NCBI GenBank assembly: GCA_002343485.1
Contig: DDST01000083.1
Coordinates: 1 to 7,469 of the forward strand
Origin: Proteobacteria bacterium UBA2383
Lineage (GTDB): Bacteria; Pseudomonadota; Gammaproteobacteria; Competibacterales; Competibacteraceae
DNA: 7,469 bases
Direction of reading: 5' to 3'
Part shown: positions 1-5,653 of the stretch, one piece after another
How the letters are laid out: every line of letters starts with the position of its first letter
Position numbering within the stretch: position 1 is the stretch's first letter
The notes under the pieces: generated by a model
Told to the model about the DNA's origin: nothing
The model's database searches: none
What the model saw: the letters and a program-made list of their open reading frames with translations, nothing else
Position numbers and translations under genes: made by a program

Positions 1-191
1 CCATAGTCCGGCGGCAAATCCCGCCACGGCGCACCCGTTCGCAATATCCAGAAAACCGCATCGATAAACAATCGATTGTCTTTGGCAATGCCACCCCAAA
101 CACCTTCGCGCCCCGGCAGATGCGGCTCCAGCAATGCCCAGGTTTCATCGGAAAGATCGTGACGGTGATGGGCAGGAACTGCGTGCTTCAT
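1..191 (-). CDS. IS5-family transposase, N-terminal part (cut by left window edge)
   Basis: Minus-strand reading from ATG at 191-189 gives 63 complete codons starting MKHAVPAHHRHDLSDETWAL and continuing with LLEPHLPGREGVWGG, NRLFIDAVFWILRTGAPWRD and LPPDYG before the edge. The DLSDETWALLEPHLP and TGAPWRDLP motifs are the N-terminal signature of IS5-family (IS427/IS1031-like) DDE transposases, which cut and join the IS ends. The catalytic residues would lie outside the window. The start is firm: an AGGAGG-type ribosome site lies a few bases upstream (GGAGGAGG, then CCCC, then ATG). The 5' side of the gene faces a probable IS end near position 252. Whether the full element is intact cannot be judged from this window. 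Confidence 0.9.
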   Translation of the reverse strand, partial: MKHAVPAHHRHDLSDETWALLEPHLPGREGVWGGIAKDNRLFIDAVFWILRTGAPWRDLPPDY

Positions 192-234
192 GGGGCCTCC
201 TCCTTTTTTGTCCCCATAATGCTCTCATATTTTT

Positions 235-252
235 AATCTCATGACTGCACTA
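235..252. repeat. Probable terminal inverted repeat of the left IS
   Basis: AATCTCATGACTGCACTA reads outward from the transposase gene. It resembles the outward end of the transposase remnant at 2620-2637 (AATCTCGTGATGACAGTA on the minus strand), sharing AATCTC, TGA and the terminal TA in register. The exact boundary is uncertain by a few bases. Confidence 0.5.
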
Positions 253-295
253 TCTAATTTGTTCGTGTAGAGGCATTTCTACGCAAGCTTCCAAT

Positions 296-320
296 TTGTG
301 CCTATGACGTTTAGGCACAA
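296..320. repeat. Perfect 9-base inverted repeat with 7-base loop
   Basis: TTGTGCCTA (296-304) and TAGGCACAA (312-320) are exact reverse complements separated by TGACGTT. No T-run follows on either strand, so it is not an ordinary intrinsic terminator. Just to the left, 265-284 can form a second hairpin (7 pairs with one G:T, loop GGCATT). The function is unknown. It could be a protein-binding site or the remains of a mobile-element end. Confidence 0.6.
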
Positions 321-403
321 TGGCAATTTGGTTGTCGTTATGTGAAACGAACCAGCCGGCATCAATAACGTTGATACCGTTTCTAAATAGAATTGAGCTT
401 TTA

Positions 404-486
404 GTCGGTTGGGCTGAACACCGTGAAGCCCAGCATCCTGGCTCATCGTTGGGCAACGCTGCGCTTTTGCTCAACCTGCGGCCGAC
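404..486. repeat. Degenerate long palindromic intergenic repeat
   Basis: The stretch begins GTCGGTTGGGCTGAA and ends TGCTCAACCTGCGGCCGAC. The outer five bases are exact complements, and the arms contain the pairs GTTGGGCT/TGCTCAAC and GAAGCCCA/GTTGGGC with mismatches. This resembles the widespread proteobacterial intergenic repeat of the form GTTGGG(T/C)TGA...GAAGCCCAAC...TCAACC..AC, which is often mistranslated as small hypothetical proteins. Assignment to that family is from memory of its pattern. The copy is eroded. Confidence 0.55.
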
Positions 487-544
487 AGCCAATCGTGTAA
501 GACCTATGCAGAATTGGTATAACAGGCAACAACTTAGGCGCTGG

Positions 545-575
545 AAAGAAAAACCCTCTGACCGAAGCCAGAGGG
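545..575 (-). terminator. Rho-independent terminator of the PhoX-like gene
   Basis: On the minus strand the RNA reads CCCTCTGGCUUCGGUCAGAGGG followed by UUUUUCUUUC. This is a stem of seven perfect pairs plus a G:U and a C:G closing a UUCG tetraloop, then a U-rich tail. It lies about 25 bases beyond the stop codon at 601 and fits the end of that transcription unit. Confidence 0.9.
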
Positions 576-600
576 CGCGTTAAGGCTTGAAAGAATTGGC

Positions 601-2517
601 TTACTTGAGAGCTGGCAGGGCGCCATCTGCGGTGCCGATGTAACCGATGGCGGCTTTCTTCTTATTATCCCATTTGGTGTTGATGGCGTTCAGCACAGCA
701 TCCTTGTCGGCGCCGGTATAACTGGAGATATTACCCTCGCCCGGATGTTGGAAGTTGCTCAGGATGTAAGCAAAACCGTTGTAGTTAGGGGCAATGGTCA
801 AGCCGGTCGCCTCCGCAGCCATGGGCACTGACAAGATGCGCGAGAGCTTGCGGGTATCGATGTTAAAGGCCCAGGCATAATTGTTGTTGCGTCGGCTGGT
901 GTCCTCGCCGAGGAAGAGGGTACGGATTGAATCGACGTACCGAACGTTATCTGGACCGCAGAGCTTGTCCTGCTCGCACTGGTTGCCTTCTTTATCCTTG
1001 ATAGTATTTCCATCACTGTCTTTGCCGAACCACCCGCCGACCAATTCAGGGATCGAGACCAGGGTAGTGCCTACGAAATCGCTGGGGATGATGTTGCCAT
1101 CCATGTCCCTCTGTTCCTTAGCGGTGCTCATCTCCAGGATAATGCCGCCGTCGTTGCGGGCCACCTTGATGTCGCCCTTGCCATCAATCATGCCCGCTTC
1201 CACCCGTGAGATGGTGAGGTAGAACTTCCGGTCTTCGTCGTTATAGGCGATGTACTCCATCTTGGAGAATTCGGTGGTGGCGCCCAGCAACGCAGCGTAG
1301 CGGCGAGTTTCCAGGAAGGCAGCGGCTTTCTCCATGCCAGGCTTCAAACGCAGCCATTCAGTACCCATATAGGTGGTAACCTTCGTGTAGCCAGCGGTAT
1401 CCTCAGTCGTGTCAGCGGGCAGGAAATCGAAGATGTCGCTGAATTTGATACCGTTGTCGACCATCGCCTGAATTTCGGCGTTGCTGGCGTGGCCCAACCT
1501 GATCCATTGCAGGTCGAAGCTGCCGCCGTTGTCAGCGCTGGTCTGTGTGACCTTGGCGGCATAGAGCGTGCCCGCCGACAGGTCCTCCGCGTTGTCGGCG
1601 ATGAACATGAAAAGCCCGGTGTTCTTGCCATCGTCACCACCGATAGCGGTGCGATTGTCCGAAGCCATTTCCTGCATCTCCCGGGCAAAGCGCCCGGGGG
1701 CATAATGTTTGACCACTGAGGTGCTGCCATCCTTGGTTACCGTCACTTCAGGCACCAAGCCGTAATGATAGGGGTTAGCAGTGGCCTCATCACCGAAATA
1801 GTACTTACTAAAGCTATTCATATCGGTGCCGTCGTCCGAATCACTCGCCTTTGCCAAACCCTCATGGGTTTTGGCGTCCGGTTCGTACTCCTCGGAACCG
1901 ATATGGGTGTTCCATGCGGACAGGGTAGAGCCGCAGTGAATCCAGCCACCGTTGACAGCGCTGAAACTGATATGGTCATAGTCCACGACTTCCAGCACGC
2001 CGGTCCGCTTGTGCTGATCCAGTTTGGCCACACTCATGGTGGCGGGGAGCTTGCTCCAAAAACCACCAGTGCTTACACCATCGTTGGGGGGTAATTCCTT
2101 GTATTCGTACTGGGTTACCAAGGCCAAGGGGCGGTTCGCCCGGGGTTTAGCCGCGCGCATGCCTGGAATATTCATTAGGGAGCTTCCGTCAGGAGCGTCG
2201 GAAGCCATCTGACCGTCCCGATCATTGAGCGGGTTTTCGTCCGAATCGAACAGGCCACCGACCACTTGGCCGTTGATGACGTTGGTCGTAGCCATTAGTT
2301 GATGATACTTAAGATCGTAGATTCTGGTCCCGCCGTTCCGATAGGTGATCTTCACTTGGGCTGTGGTGTAGATATCAGCCTTTTCATTAGCACTTGAAGG
2401 AGCTGGCATGCCAATGAATTCGACCGAATTGGCGGTTGATTTCGCGCAAGCGGTCGAGGATAGGACGGTGACGCCAAAGGCAGTGGACAATGCAATAATG
2501 AGAGGCTTGAGTTCCAT
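601..2517 (-). CDS. PhoX/DUF839-family secreted alkaline phosphatase-like protein
   Basis: This 638-residue protein belongs by motif pattern to the PhoX (DUF839) family, whose characterised members are Ca/Fe-dependent periplasmic phosphomonoesterases that release phosphate from organic esters. Residues 1-25 form a Sec-type signal (hydrophobic LIIALSTAFGVTVL, likely cut after A-C-A at 23-25); no twin-arginine motif is present. Family-like features in order: HCGSTLSAWNTHIGSEE (194-210), with a Cys and paired Glu where PhoX has metal ligands; HYAPGRFARE (271-280); FMFIADNAEDLSAGTLYAAK (303-322); FSKMEYIAYN (417-426); LFLGEDTS (534-541); and ATGLTIAP to SNFQHPGE (570-594). Asp-rich loops lie at 91-102, 471-480 and 500-511. 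Two Cys at 514 and 520 could form a disulfide. The start is supported by AGGA about seven bases upstream. A strong terminator follows the stop. No PhoB-type tandem box is visible upstream. Phosphatase activity is inferred from the family. Confidence 0.88.
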   Translation of the reverse strand: MELKPLIIALSTAFGVTVLSSTACAKSTANSVEFIGMPAPSSANEKADIYTTAQVKITYRNGGTRIYDLKYHQLMATTNVINGQVVGGLFDSDENPLNDRDGQMASDAPDGSSLMNIPGMRAAKPRANRPLALVTQYEYKELPPNDGVSTGGFWSKLPATMSVAKLDQHKRTGVLEVVDYDHISFSAVNGGWIHCGSTLSAWNTHIGSEEYEPDAKTHEGLAKASDSDDGTDMNSFSKYYFGDEATANPYHYGLVPEVTVTKDGSTSVVKHYAPGRFAREMQEMASDNRTAIGGDDGKNTGLFMFIADNAEDLSAGTLYAAKVTQTSADNGGSFDLQWIRLGHASNAEIQAMVDNGIKFSDIFDFLPADTTEDTAGYTKVTTYMGTEWLRLKPGMEKAAAFLETRRYAALLGATTEFSKMEYIAYNDEDRKFYLTISRVEAGMIDGKGDIKVARNDGGIILEMSTAKEQRDMDGNIIPSDFVGTTLVSIPELVGGWFGKDSDGNTIKDKEGNQCEQDKLCGPDNVRYVDSIRTLFLGEDTSRRNNNYAWAFNIDTRKLSRILSVPMAAEATGLTIAPNYNGFAYILSNFQHPGEGNISSYTGADKDAVLNAINTKWDNKKKAAIGYIGTADGALPALK

Positions 2518-2619
2518 AAAATTTCCTGAAAGTTGGTAGGTATTTCAGGATTCTCTAACATGCTTATTACAAAATTATTATGCGATGAACAGATATGTCT
2601 TATTCATAACTGCGCTACA

Positions 2620-2637
2620 TACTGTCATCACGAGATT
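2620..2637. repeat. Terminal repeat of the IS remnant
   Basis: TACTGTCATCACGAGATT on the plus strand is the counterpart of the probable IS end at 235-252. It contains a CTGTCAT heptamer that looks like half a Pho box, but it is on the strand opposite to the downstream gene and is explained by the IS end. Confidence 0.5.
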
Positions 2638-2642
2638 TTGAG

Positions 2643-2767
2643 TCAGCGTGCGAGGCATCGGATGTAGACGGCGGCAAGGAAGGATTTTGCGTCTTTGGCG
2701 TAGCGTGTGGCGATGCCGCGCCATTGCTTGAGATAAAGGAATGCGTCTTCGACGGGTGGCGATGGGC
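2643..2767 (-). pseudogene. IS5-family transposase C-terminal fragment, frameshifted
   Basis: From about 2750 to the TGA at 2645-2643 the minus strand reads EDAFLYLKQWRGIATRYAKD followed by AKSFLAAVYIRCLAR. This is the highly conserved C-terminus of IS5-family transposases, in which the Glu of the (V/I)EN-x-F motif is the last catalytic DDE residue. The preceding AHRHP (2767-2753) is in another frame. One missing base at about 2751-2753 would join it as RHPVEDAF, so the fragment carries a frameshift besides lacking the N-terminal and central parts. No start codon or ribosome site is present, so it cannot make a functional transposase. It is the same broad family as the IS at the left edge, though not identical at the ends. 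Confidence 0.8.
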
Positions 2768-2780
2768 GCCGGCCCTGGCT

Positions 2781-3491
2781 TCAAGCCATTCCTTCGGCAA
2801 TGCGCCGTAATCCGGGCTGGTCGAGCGCCAACTGATGGTGAGATGTTTCCTGAATCAAGCGGGTCCGGCGCAGTTCAGCGATCGTGCGGCTGACGGTTTC
2901 TGTCGTCAGCCCCAGCATCGCGCCCAGATCCTCCCGGCCGAACAATGGTACAGATTCCCCTGGCGCAGCTTCGGTCAGCCATAGCAGCAAACGCGCTACC
3001 CGCTGGCGGGCGGTACCGGTGGAAAATTCCGCCAGCCAGCGGTCAGCCTCCGCCAACGCCCGCTGCCAGCGCGTCATAAGTTCCTGACACAGATGCGACT
3101 GTTCATGGCCCAATCGCTCCACTAAGCTGACGGGAATCGTACAGATCTCGCAGCGGGTCAAGGCAATTGCATCATGCGGATAAGGCTGACCTAGCAATGC
3201 TTCTAATCCCAAAGTATCGCTATGGTGCAGCAGGCGGACGATACGCTGAGTACCATCAGGCAGATACTTGACCAGCTTGACGAGTCCACGCCGTAAGGTA
3301 AATACAGCCCGGCCCCGCTCGCCCATCCGATACAACACGGCCGATGAATCTAAGACGATGTCTTCAATCGGTTGATGTAATTCACCAAAATCCACTTCCT
3401 GCAAGCCGGCAAACAATGCCGAACTGCGGATAGCGCAATCACGGCAATCCCTCTCTCCCAGCCAAGCAACACGGATTGGTACAGTTTTCAT
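2781..3491 (-). CDS. Crp/Fnr-family transcriptional regulator, Fnr-like
   Basis: The ATG at 3491 gives 236 residues; an in-frame GTG at 3524 would add eleven (247). Neither has a strong ribosome site, and the ATG is preferred on codon type. Numbering below uses the 247-residue form. The N-terminal part is a cyclic-nucleotide-binding-type beta barrel (about 40-135, with RRGLVKLVKYLPDG and RIVRLLHHSDTLGLEALL), then a dimerisation helix (about 140-168), then a winged helix with GREDLGAMLGLTTETVSRTI (196-215). The recognition helix carries E209, S212 and R213, the E--SR pattern with which Fnr contacts TTGAT half-sites. Cysteines are C27, C30, C125, C128 and C146. C27/C30 (DCRDCAIR) and C128 match Fnr positions 20, 23 and 122, but Fnr C29 is replaced by Ala, so an oxygen-labile 4Fe-4S cluster is uncertain. 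It probably senses redox, oxygen or a related signal. Its targets are not shown by the window. Confidence 0.85.
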   Translation of the reverse strand: MKTVPIRVAWLGERDCRDCAIRSSALFAGLQEVDFGELHQPIEDIVLDSSAVLYRMGERGRAVFTLRRGLVKLVKYLPDGTQRIVRLLHHSDTLGLEALLGQPYPHDAIALTRCEICTIPVSLVERLGHEQSHLCQELMTRWQRALAEADRWLAEFSTGTARQRVARLLLWLTEAAPGESVPLFGREDLGAMLGLTTETVSRTIAELRRTRLIQETSHHQLALDQPGLRRIAEGMA

Positions 3492-3528
3492 GAGGGCAAC
3501 TCTGATGATGATGGGTAATGACACCCGT

Positions 3529-3552
3529 CATTTGACCATTTGACATTTGGAC
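3529..3552. repeat. Three tandem 8-base repeats upstream of the regulator gene
   Basis: CATTTGAC, CATTTGAC and ATTTGGAC follow each other directly on the plus strand. The adjoining TGACACCCGTCA (3519-3530) is a palindrome with 4-base arms. The run lies 38-61 bases upstream of the preferred ATG of the Crp/Fnr gene, or directly before the alternative GTG. The TTGAC units resemble half of an Fnr-type site but are in direct, not inverted, order. This could be an operator for autoregulation; the role is inferred from position only. Confidence 0.45.
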
Positions 3553-3585
3553 AGCCAGGAAGCCCATTAACAATAGAATAAATGG

Positions 3586-3879
3586 TTAAGCCGGATCAGG
3601 CGCAGGCCCAAACCCTTCATTCAATTCACGGTGAATTTCCTGTTCCAACCGGTATTTCAGCGGCGCCAATAGAAAACCCAGCCGCACGTTAACCTGAATC
3701 GTTCCTGGCTCTAGGTCGATCTGCCCGCTGACGCCGACGCGTTCAAAATACAGTGAATCATCCTGCCAATAGTGACTCACTTCGTAACGATCAGCCAATT
3801 GCAAAGCGATCGTTTCCGCTGCTTCACGCGCTTGATCAAGAGTCAATGAATGGTCGCGATGGATGACAATATGGGACAT
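3586..3879 (-). CDS. Polyhydroxyalkanoic acid system family protein
   Basis: This 97-residue protein matches the pattern of the small PHA-system family (PHA_gran_rgn, TIGR02610/PF09650) over its whole length. It starts MSHIVIHRDHSLTLDQAREA, the typical I-x-R-x-H-S-L-x-x-x-x-A opening. A helix with alanines (AETIALQLADRY) follows, then YWQDDSLYFERVGVSGQIDL and strand-rich IQVNVRLGFLLAPLKYRLEQ, ending in an amphipathic helix. It has no signal peptide or membrane span, so it is cytosolic. Members occur in PHA-producing bacteria and are thought to act at or around PHA granules, but no biochemical role is established. GAGG nine bases upstream supports the start. It lies between a glycosyltransferase-like gene and a Crp/Fnr regulator on the same strand, with gaps of about 100 bases. 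No PHA synthase is in the window. Confidence 0.85.
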   Translation of the reverse strand: MSHIVIHRDHSLTLDQAREAAETIALQLADRYEVSHYWQDDSLYFERVGVSGQIDLEPGTIQVNVRLGFLLAPLKYRLEQEIHRELNEGFGPAPDPA

Positions 3880-3988
3880 ACCTTAACGCCTCGGTGTCTG
3901 TGCTTTTGTAAGAGTCAATTTGCCCACGACTTAACGGACTCACGCCTACCCATACTTTCCTGCACGCATATCTAAATTGGGTATTAGC

Positions 3989-5074
3989 TTAGCATCCTAG
4001 CCGTTCTAGCCATTCCACTGCCTCGGCAATACCGGTGGGTGGCTGTGGCGGTTTGAGCGATTGCGCGAGCAACTCCTGCAACGGCGCCATCAACTCGCCA
4101 GTAGCCAGTTGCTGGCGGCTGATCTTGATCCCATTGCCGTATTCCAGCAACCAATGGCTTAACCATGGCTCCTCCGGCCAATCGTCGCGCGCAACGTAGA
4201 GTACCCGCACGCCATTGCAAACAGCTTCAGTAAATGCCCCATAACCCGGCTTGGTGAACAACACATCGCAAGAGGAAATAAGATCAATCATGCATAGATC
4301 CACCAATTCTGACCAGTCTGGCATATCCGGTCGCGCCGTACCCCACGCGGGCGGCGTCAGCCAACACACGCCTGGCAGTTTTGGCCATGCTTCGAGCGGC
4401 GGGCGCATATCGACCCCGCCCAATCCCATAAGCACGAGCGTCTCGCTGCCACATAATCCAAGCCGGCGGTTAATTTCCACTCGCCGGTCCTGACCCAGGG
4501 CGGCAATGGGGCCGATGGGCTGCGCGTTATGCAGCGCAGGCATCGGCATTGACGGTGCCGGTTGCAGGAAAGCCGCGGCGCTGTTGTAGGCGGCAAGCAT
4601 CGGTGTGCGCAGATCGCCCAGATCCGGCTCGGTACAGCAATAACCAGCGAGAATATCCGCCCAATTTAATGAACACAGCGCCAGTGCCGGGATGGCCAGC
4701 CGGGCAGCGGCGGCCAGACTCAGGTAGGGGATATCAGCCAGTAACAGATCTGGCACCGCATCTCGCAAGACCCGCTCCTGCCAGGCTAGCCGCGCCCCCC
4801 ACTCAGCATGGAAGATCCGATAAGCTGCCAGACTTTCCGTTACATTGGCTTCGAGCGCATCAACCATCACCATGCCGAAATCGGCCGCTCCGGCAACCAT
4901 CGTAAATTCGCCTGCGATGCGACTGCGCAACACGGCCTCTGGCAAGAGGCTTTGCATGGTCAACCGGCCTGTTGGGCACCGTTTCCGCCATGCATTCAAT
5001 ACGGGCGCTACCTGCGCCAAGTGGCCAAAACCATGTCCAGACAAGGCCACATATAGATGAGGGTCCTGGGTCAT
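3989..5074 (-). CDS. GT-B fold glycosyltransferase-like protein (MurG-like)
   Basis: The ATG at 5074 gives 361 residues; a GTG at 5083 would add three (MSE). The ATG is preferred because GAGTGAG lies just upstream and the GTG has no ribosome site. In 364-residue numbering, the N-terminal half opens with VALSGHGFGHLAQVAPVLNA (12-31), the Gly/His-rich loop after the first strand of GT-B enzymes such as MurG. DLLLADIPYLSLAAA (112-126) follows. After a linker comes the C-terminal domain with ETLVLMGLGGVD (214-225), SCDVLFTKPGYGAFTEAV (271-288) and GVRVLYVARDDWPEE (291-305). The KPGYG-TEA segment is the usual nucleotide-sugar binding site. Similar domains occur in predicted glycosyltransferases and next to sugar kinases (L-arabinokinase type). 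There is no signal peptide or clear membrane span. Donor and acceptor are unknown, and no pathway partners are nearby. Confidence 0.75.
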   Translation of the reverse strand: MTQDPHLYVALSGHGFGHLAQVAPVLNAWRKRCPTGRLTMQSLLPEAVLRSRIAGEFTMVAGAADFGMVMVDALEANVTESLAAYRIFHAEWGARLAWQERVLRDAVPDLLLADIPYLSLAAAARLAIPALALCSLNWADILAGYCCTEPDLGDLRTPMLAAYNSAAAFLQPAPSMPMPALHNAQPIGPIAALGQDRRVEINRRLGLCGSETLVLMGLGGVDMRPPLEAWPKLPGVCWLTPPAWGTARPDMPDWSELVDLCMIDLISSCDVLFTKPGYGAFTEAVCNGVRVLYVARDDWPEEPWLSHWLLEYGNGIKISRQQLATGELMAPLQELLAQSLKPPQPPTGIAEAVEWLERLGC

Positions 5075-5257
5075 TTCACTCACTCATTAAAATTTTTGCA
5101 ATGCTACTTGTCTCGTTGGCTCAAAGCATCTAGACTCAAATACAACAATTCCGTTTCGTTTTGGCAAAAAACTGCTTTAGTGGTTTTCAAGACACATAAA
5201 CTTTACGGAAATAGGCGTCGTATCCCTTTCATTCACCCGAGCGCGAGGGCATTCACT

Positions 5258-5584
5258 ATGGCGCAAACGCTCTCTTTACACACACTGGCGGCCGATAACC
5301 GGTTTTTTGCCGGCACTGGCGGTGTGAGCCAGGAAAACCGGCACTGTGGCTTCGCTCCAGGATTCCTAGACCAAGAAACAGGTGTAGTTTATCTCTCATG
5401 CTGGGCGGATGGCCGTCCGGCACCCGTCCATGCCCTCGATGGGCTGCCGGATCATCTCATTCTCACCCGTGACGCAATGGGCCGGGTCATGGCCGTCAAG
5501 GCAAGTGTCGTTGCTGGCTTCGTTCGTTGCGGCTGTTTCTACACCCGAGAGCAGGCTGCCTGCTGTCTCGACCGTACTCATTAG
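5258..5584 (+). CDS. Small conserved-looking protein of unknown function
   Basis: The ATG at 5258 with AGGG eight bases upstream gives 108 residues. The frame is open back to 5057, but that part overlaps the divergent gene and has unconvincing composition. The protein reads FFAGTGGVSQENRHCGFAPG (16-35), LDQETGVVYLS (37-47), DGRPAPVHALDGLPDHLILT (51-70), GRVMAVKASVVAGFVRCG (75-92) and FYTREQAA (94-101). These segments look like a widespread proteobacterial hypothetical protein with an ADGRPAPxHxLDGLP core and an AGF-R-G-FYTREQA end; I recall the pattern but no function. No signal peptide or membrane segment is seen. Six Cys occur (30, 48, 91, 93, 102, 103), clustered at the C-terminus. It precedes glgP on the same strand by 177 bases with a REP-like hairpin between, so co-transcription is possible but unproven. 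Confidence 0.7.
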   Translation: MAQTLSLHTLAADNRFFAGTGGVSQENRHCGFAPGFLDQETGVVYLSCWADGRPAPVHALDGLPDHLILTRDAMGRVMAVKASVVAGFVRCGCFYTREQAACCLDRTH

Positions 5585-5601
5585 GCTCATTTTTCTGCTA
5601 C

Positions 5602-5653
5602 AGGAGCCGGCCTGTAGGCAATTTGACTCACGACCACACGCAAGCCGGCTCCT
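5602..5653. repeat. REP-like inverted pair between the small gene and glgP
   Basis: AGGAGCCGGC (5602-5611) and GCCGGCTCCT (5644-5653) are perfect reverse complements, 32 bases apart. The left arm runs into a second small hairpin, GCCTGTAGGC. Read from each side, both units start (T)A(C/T)AGGAGCCGGC(C/T)TG, like REP elements of gammaproteobacteria arranged tail-to-tail (REPIN/BIME form). No T-run follows, so it is not a standard terminator, although it could fold in RNA and affect expression of glgP. Confidence 0.7.

Larger units (their letters stand above)
1..252 (-). mobile_element. Right end of an IS5-family insertion sequence (partial)
   Basis: The transposase start at 191 is followed outward by about 60 AT-rich bases, ending in AATCTCATGACTGCACTA (235-252). 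An 18-base stretch at the end of the second transposase remnant (2637 to 2620, minus strand) matches this at 13 of 18 positions when both are read outward from the element. I infer that 252 is at or near the outer end of the IS. The other end, and so any target duplication, is outside the window. Confidence 0.6.
192..600. other. Gene-free stretch with IS end, hairpins, a degenerate repeat and a terminator
   Basis: Neither strand holds a convincing gene here. Open frames exist (for example 320-583 plus and 492-250 minus), but they have no good ribosome site and their translation runs through the palindromic repeat. The stretch contains, in order, the IS end (to about 252), a hairpin at 265-284, a 9-base perfect inverted repeat at 296-320, an imperfect long palindrome at 404-486, and a rho-independent terminator at 545-575. 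Confidence 0.6.
2620..2767 (-). mobile_element. Remnant of an IS5-family element (transposase C-terminus plus terminal repeat)
   Basis: The 3' end of a transposase gene (2767-2643) is followed on the minus strand by AATCTCGTGATGACAGTA (2637-2620). This resembles the outward end of the IS at the left edge of the window at 13 of 18 positions. The rest of the element is missing: only 14 bases separate the recognisable remnant from the stop codon of the regulator gene at 2781. The fragment fills about half of the spacer between the regulator and the phosphatase gene. Confidence 0.65.

Noticed and set aside
320..583. Plus-strand 87-codon open frame
   Set aside because: It runs through the palindromic repeat and the terminator hairpin, has no ribosome site, and its translation has the look of known spurious repeat translations.
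1344..1730. Long minus-strand open frame inside the PhoX-like gene in another frame
   Set aside because: Low-complexity Arg/Pro/Ser/Thr-rich translation typical of a shadow frame in GC-rich coding DNA; the host gene has clear family motifs.
2622..2628. CTGTCAT heptamer upstream of the PhoX-like gene, like half of a Pho box
   Set aside because: It is a single unit on the strand opposite to the gene, has no second unit at the 4-base spacing, and lies within the terminal repeat of the IS remnant.
5057..5257. N-terminal extension of the small protein upstream of glgP (start at 5057)
   Set aside because: It would overlap the 5' end of the divergent glycosyltransferase-like gene, lacks a ribosome site, and the well-placed AGGG before the ATG at 5258 fits better.
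5084..5257. Promoters in the divergent spacer
   Set aside because: Both strands were scanned for -35/-10 pairs at 16-18 spacing; only poor matches were seen, so none is annotated although promoters must exist here.
5602..5653. Reading the inverted 10-mers before glgP as a terminator of the small gene
   Set aside because: The loop is 32 bases and no T-run follows on the plus strand, so a REP-like element is the better reading.
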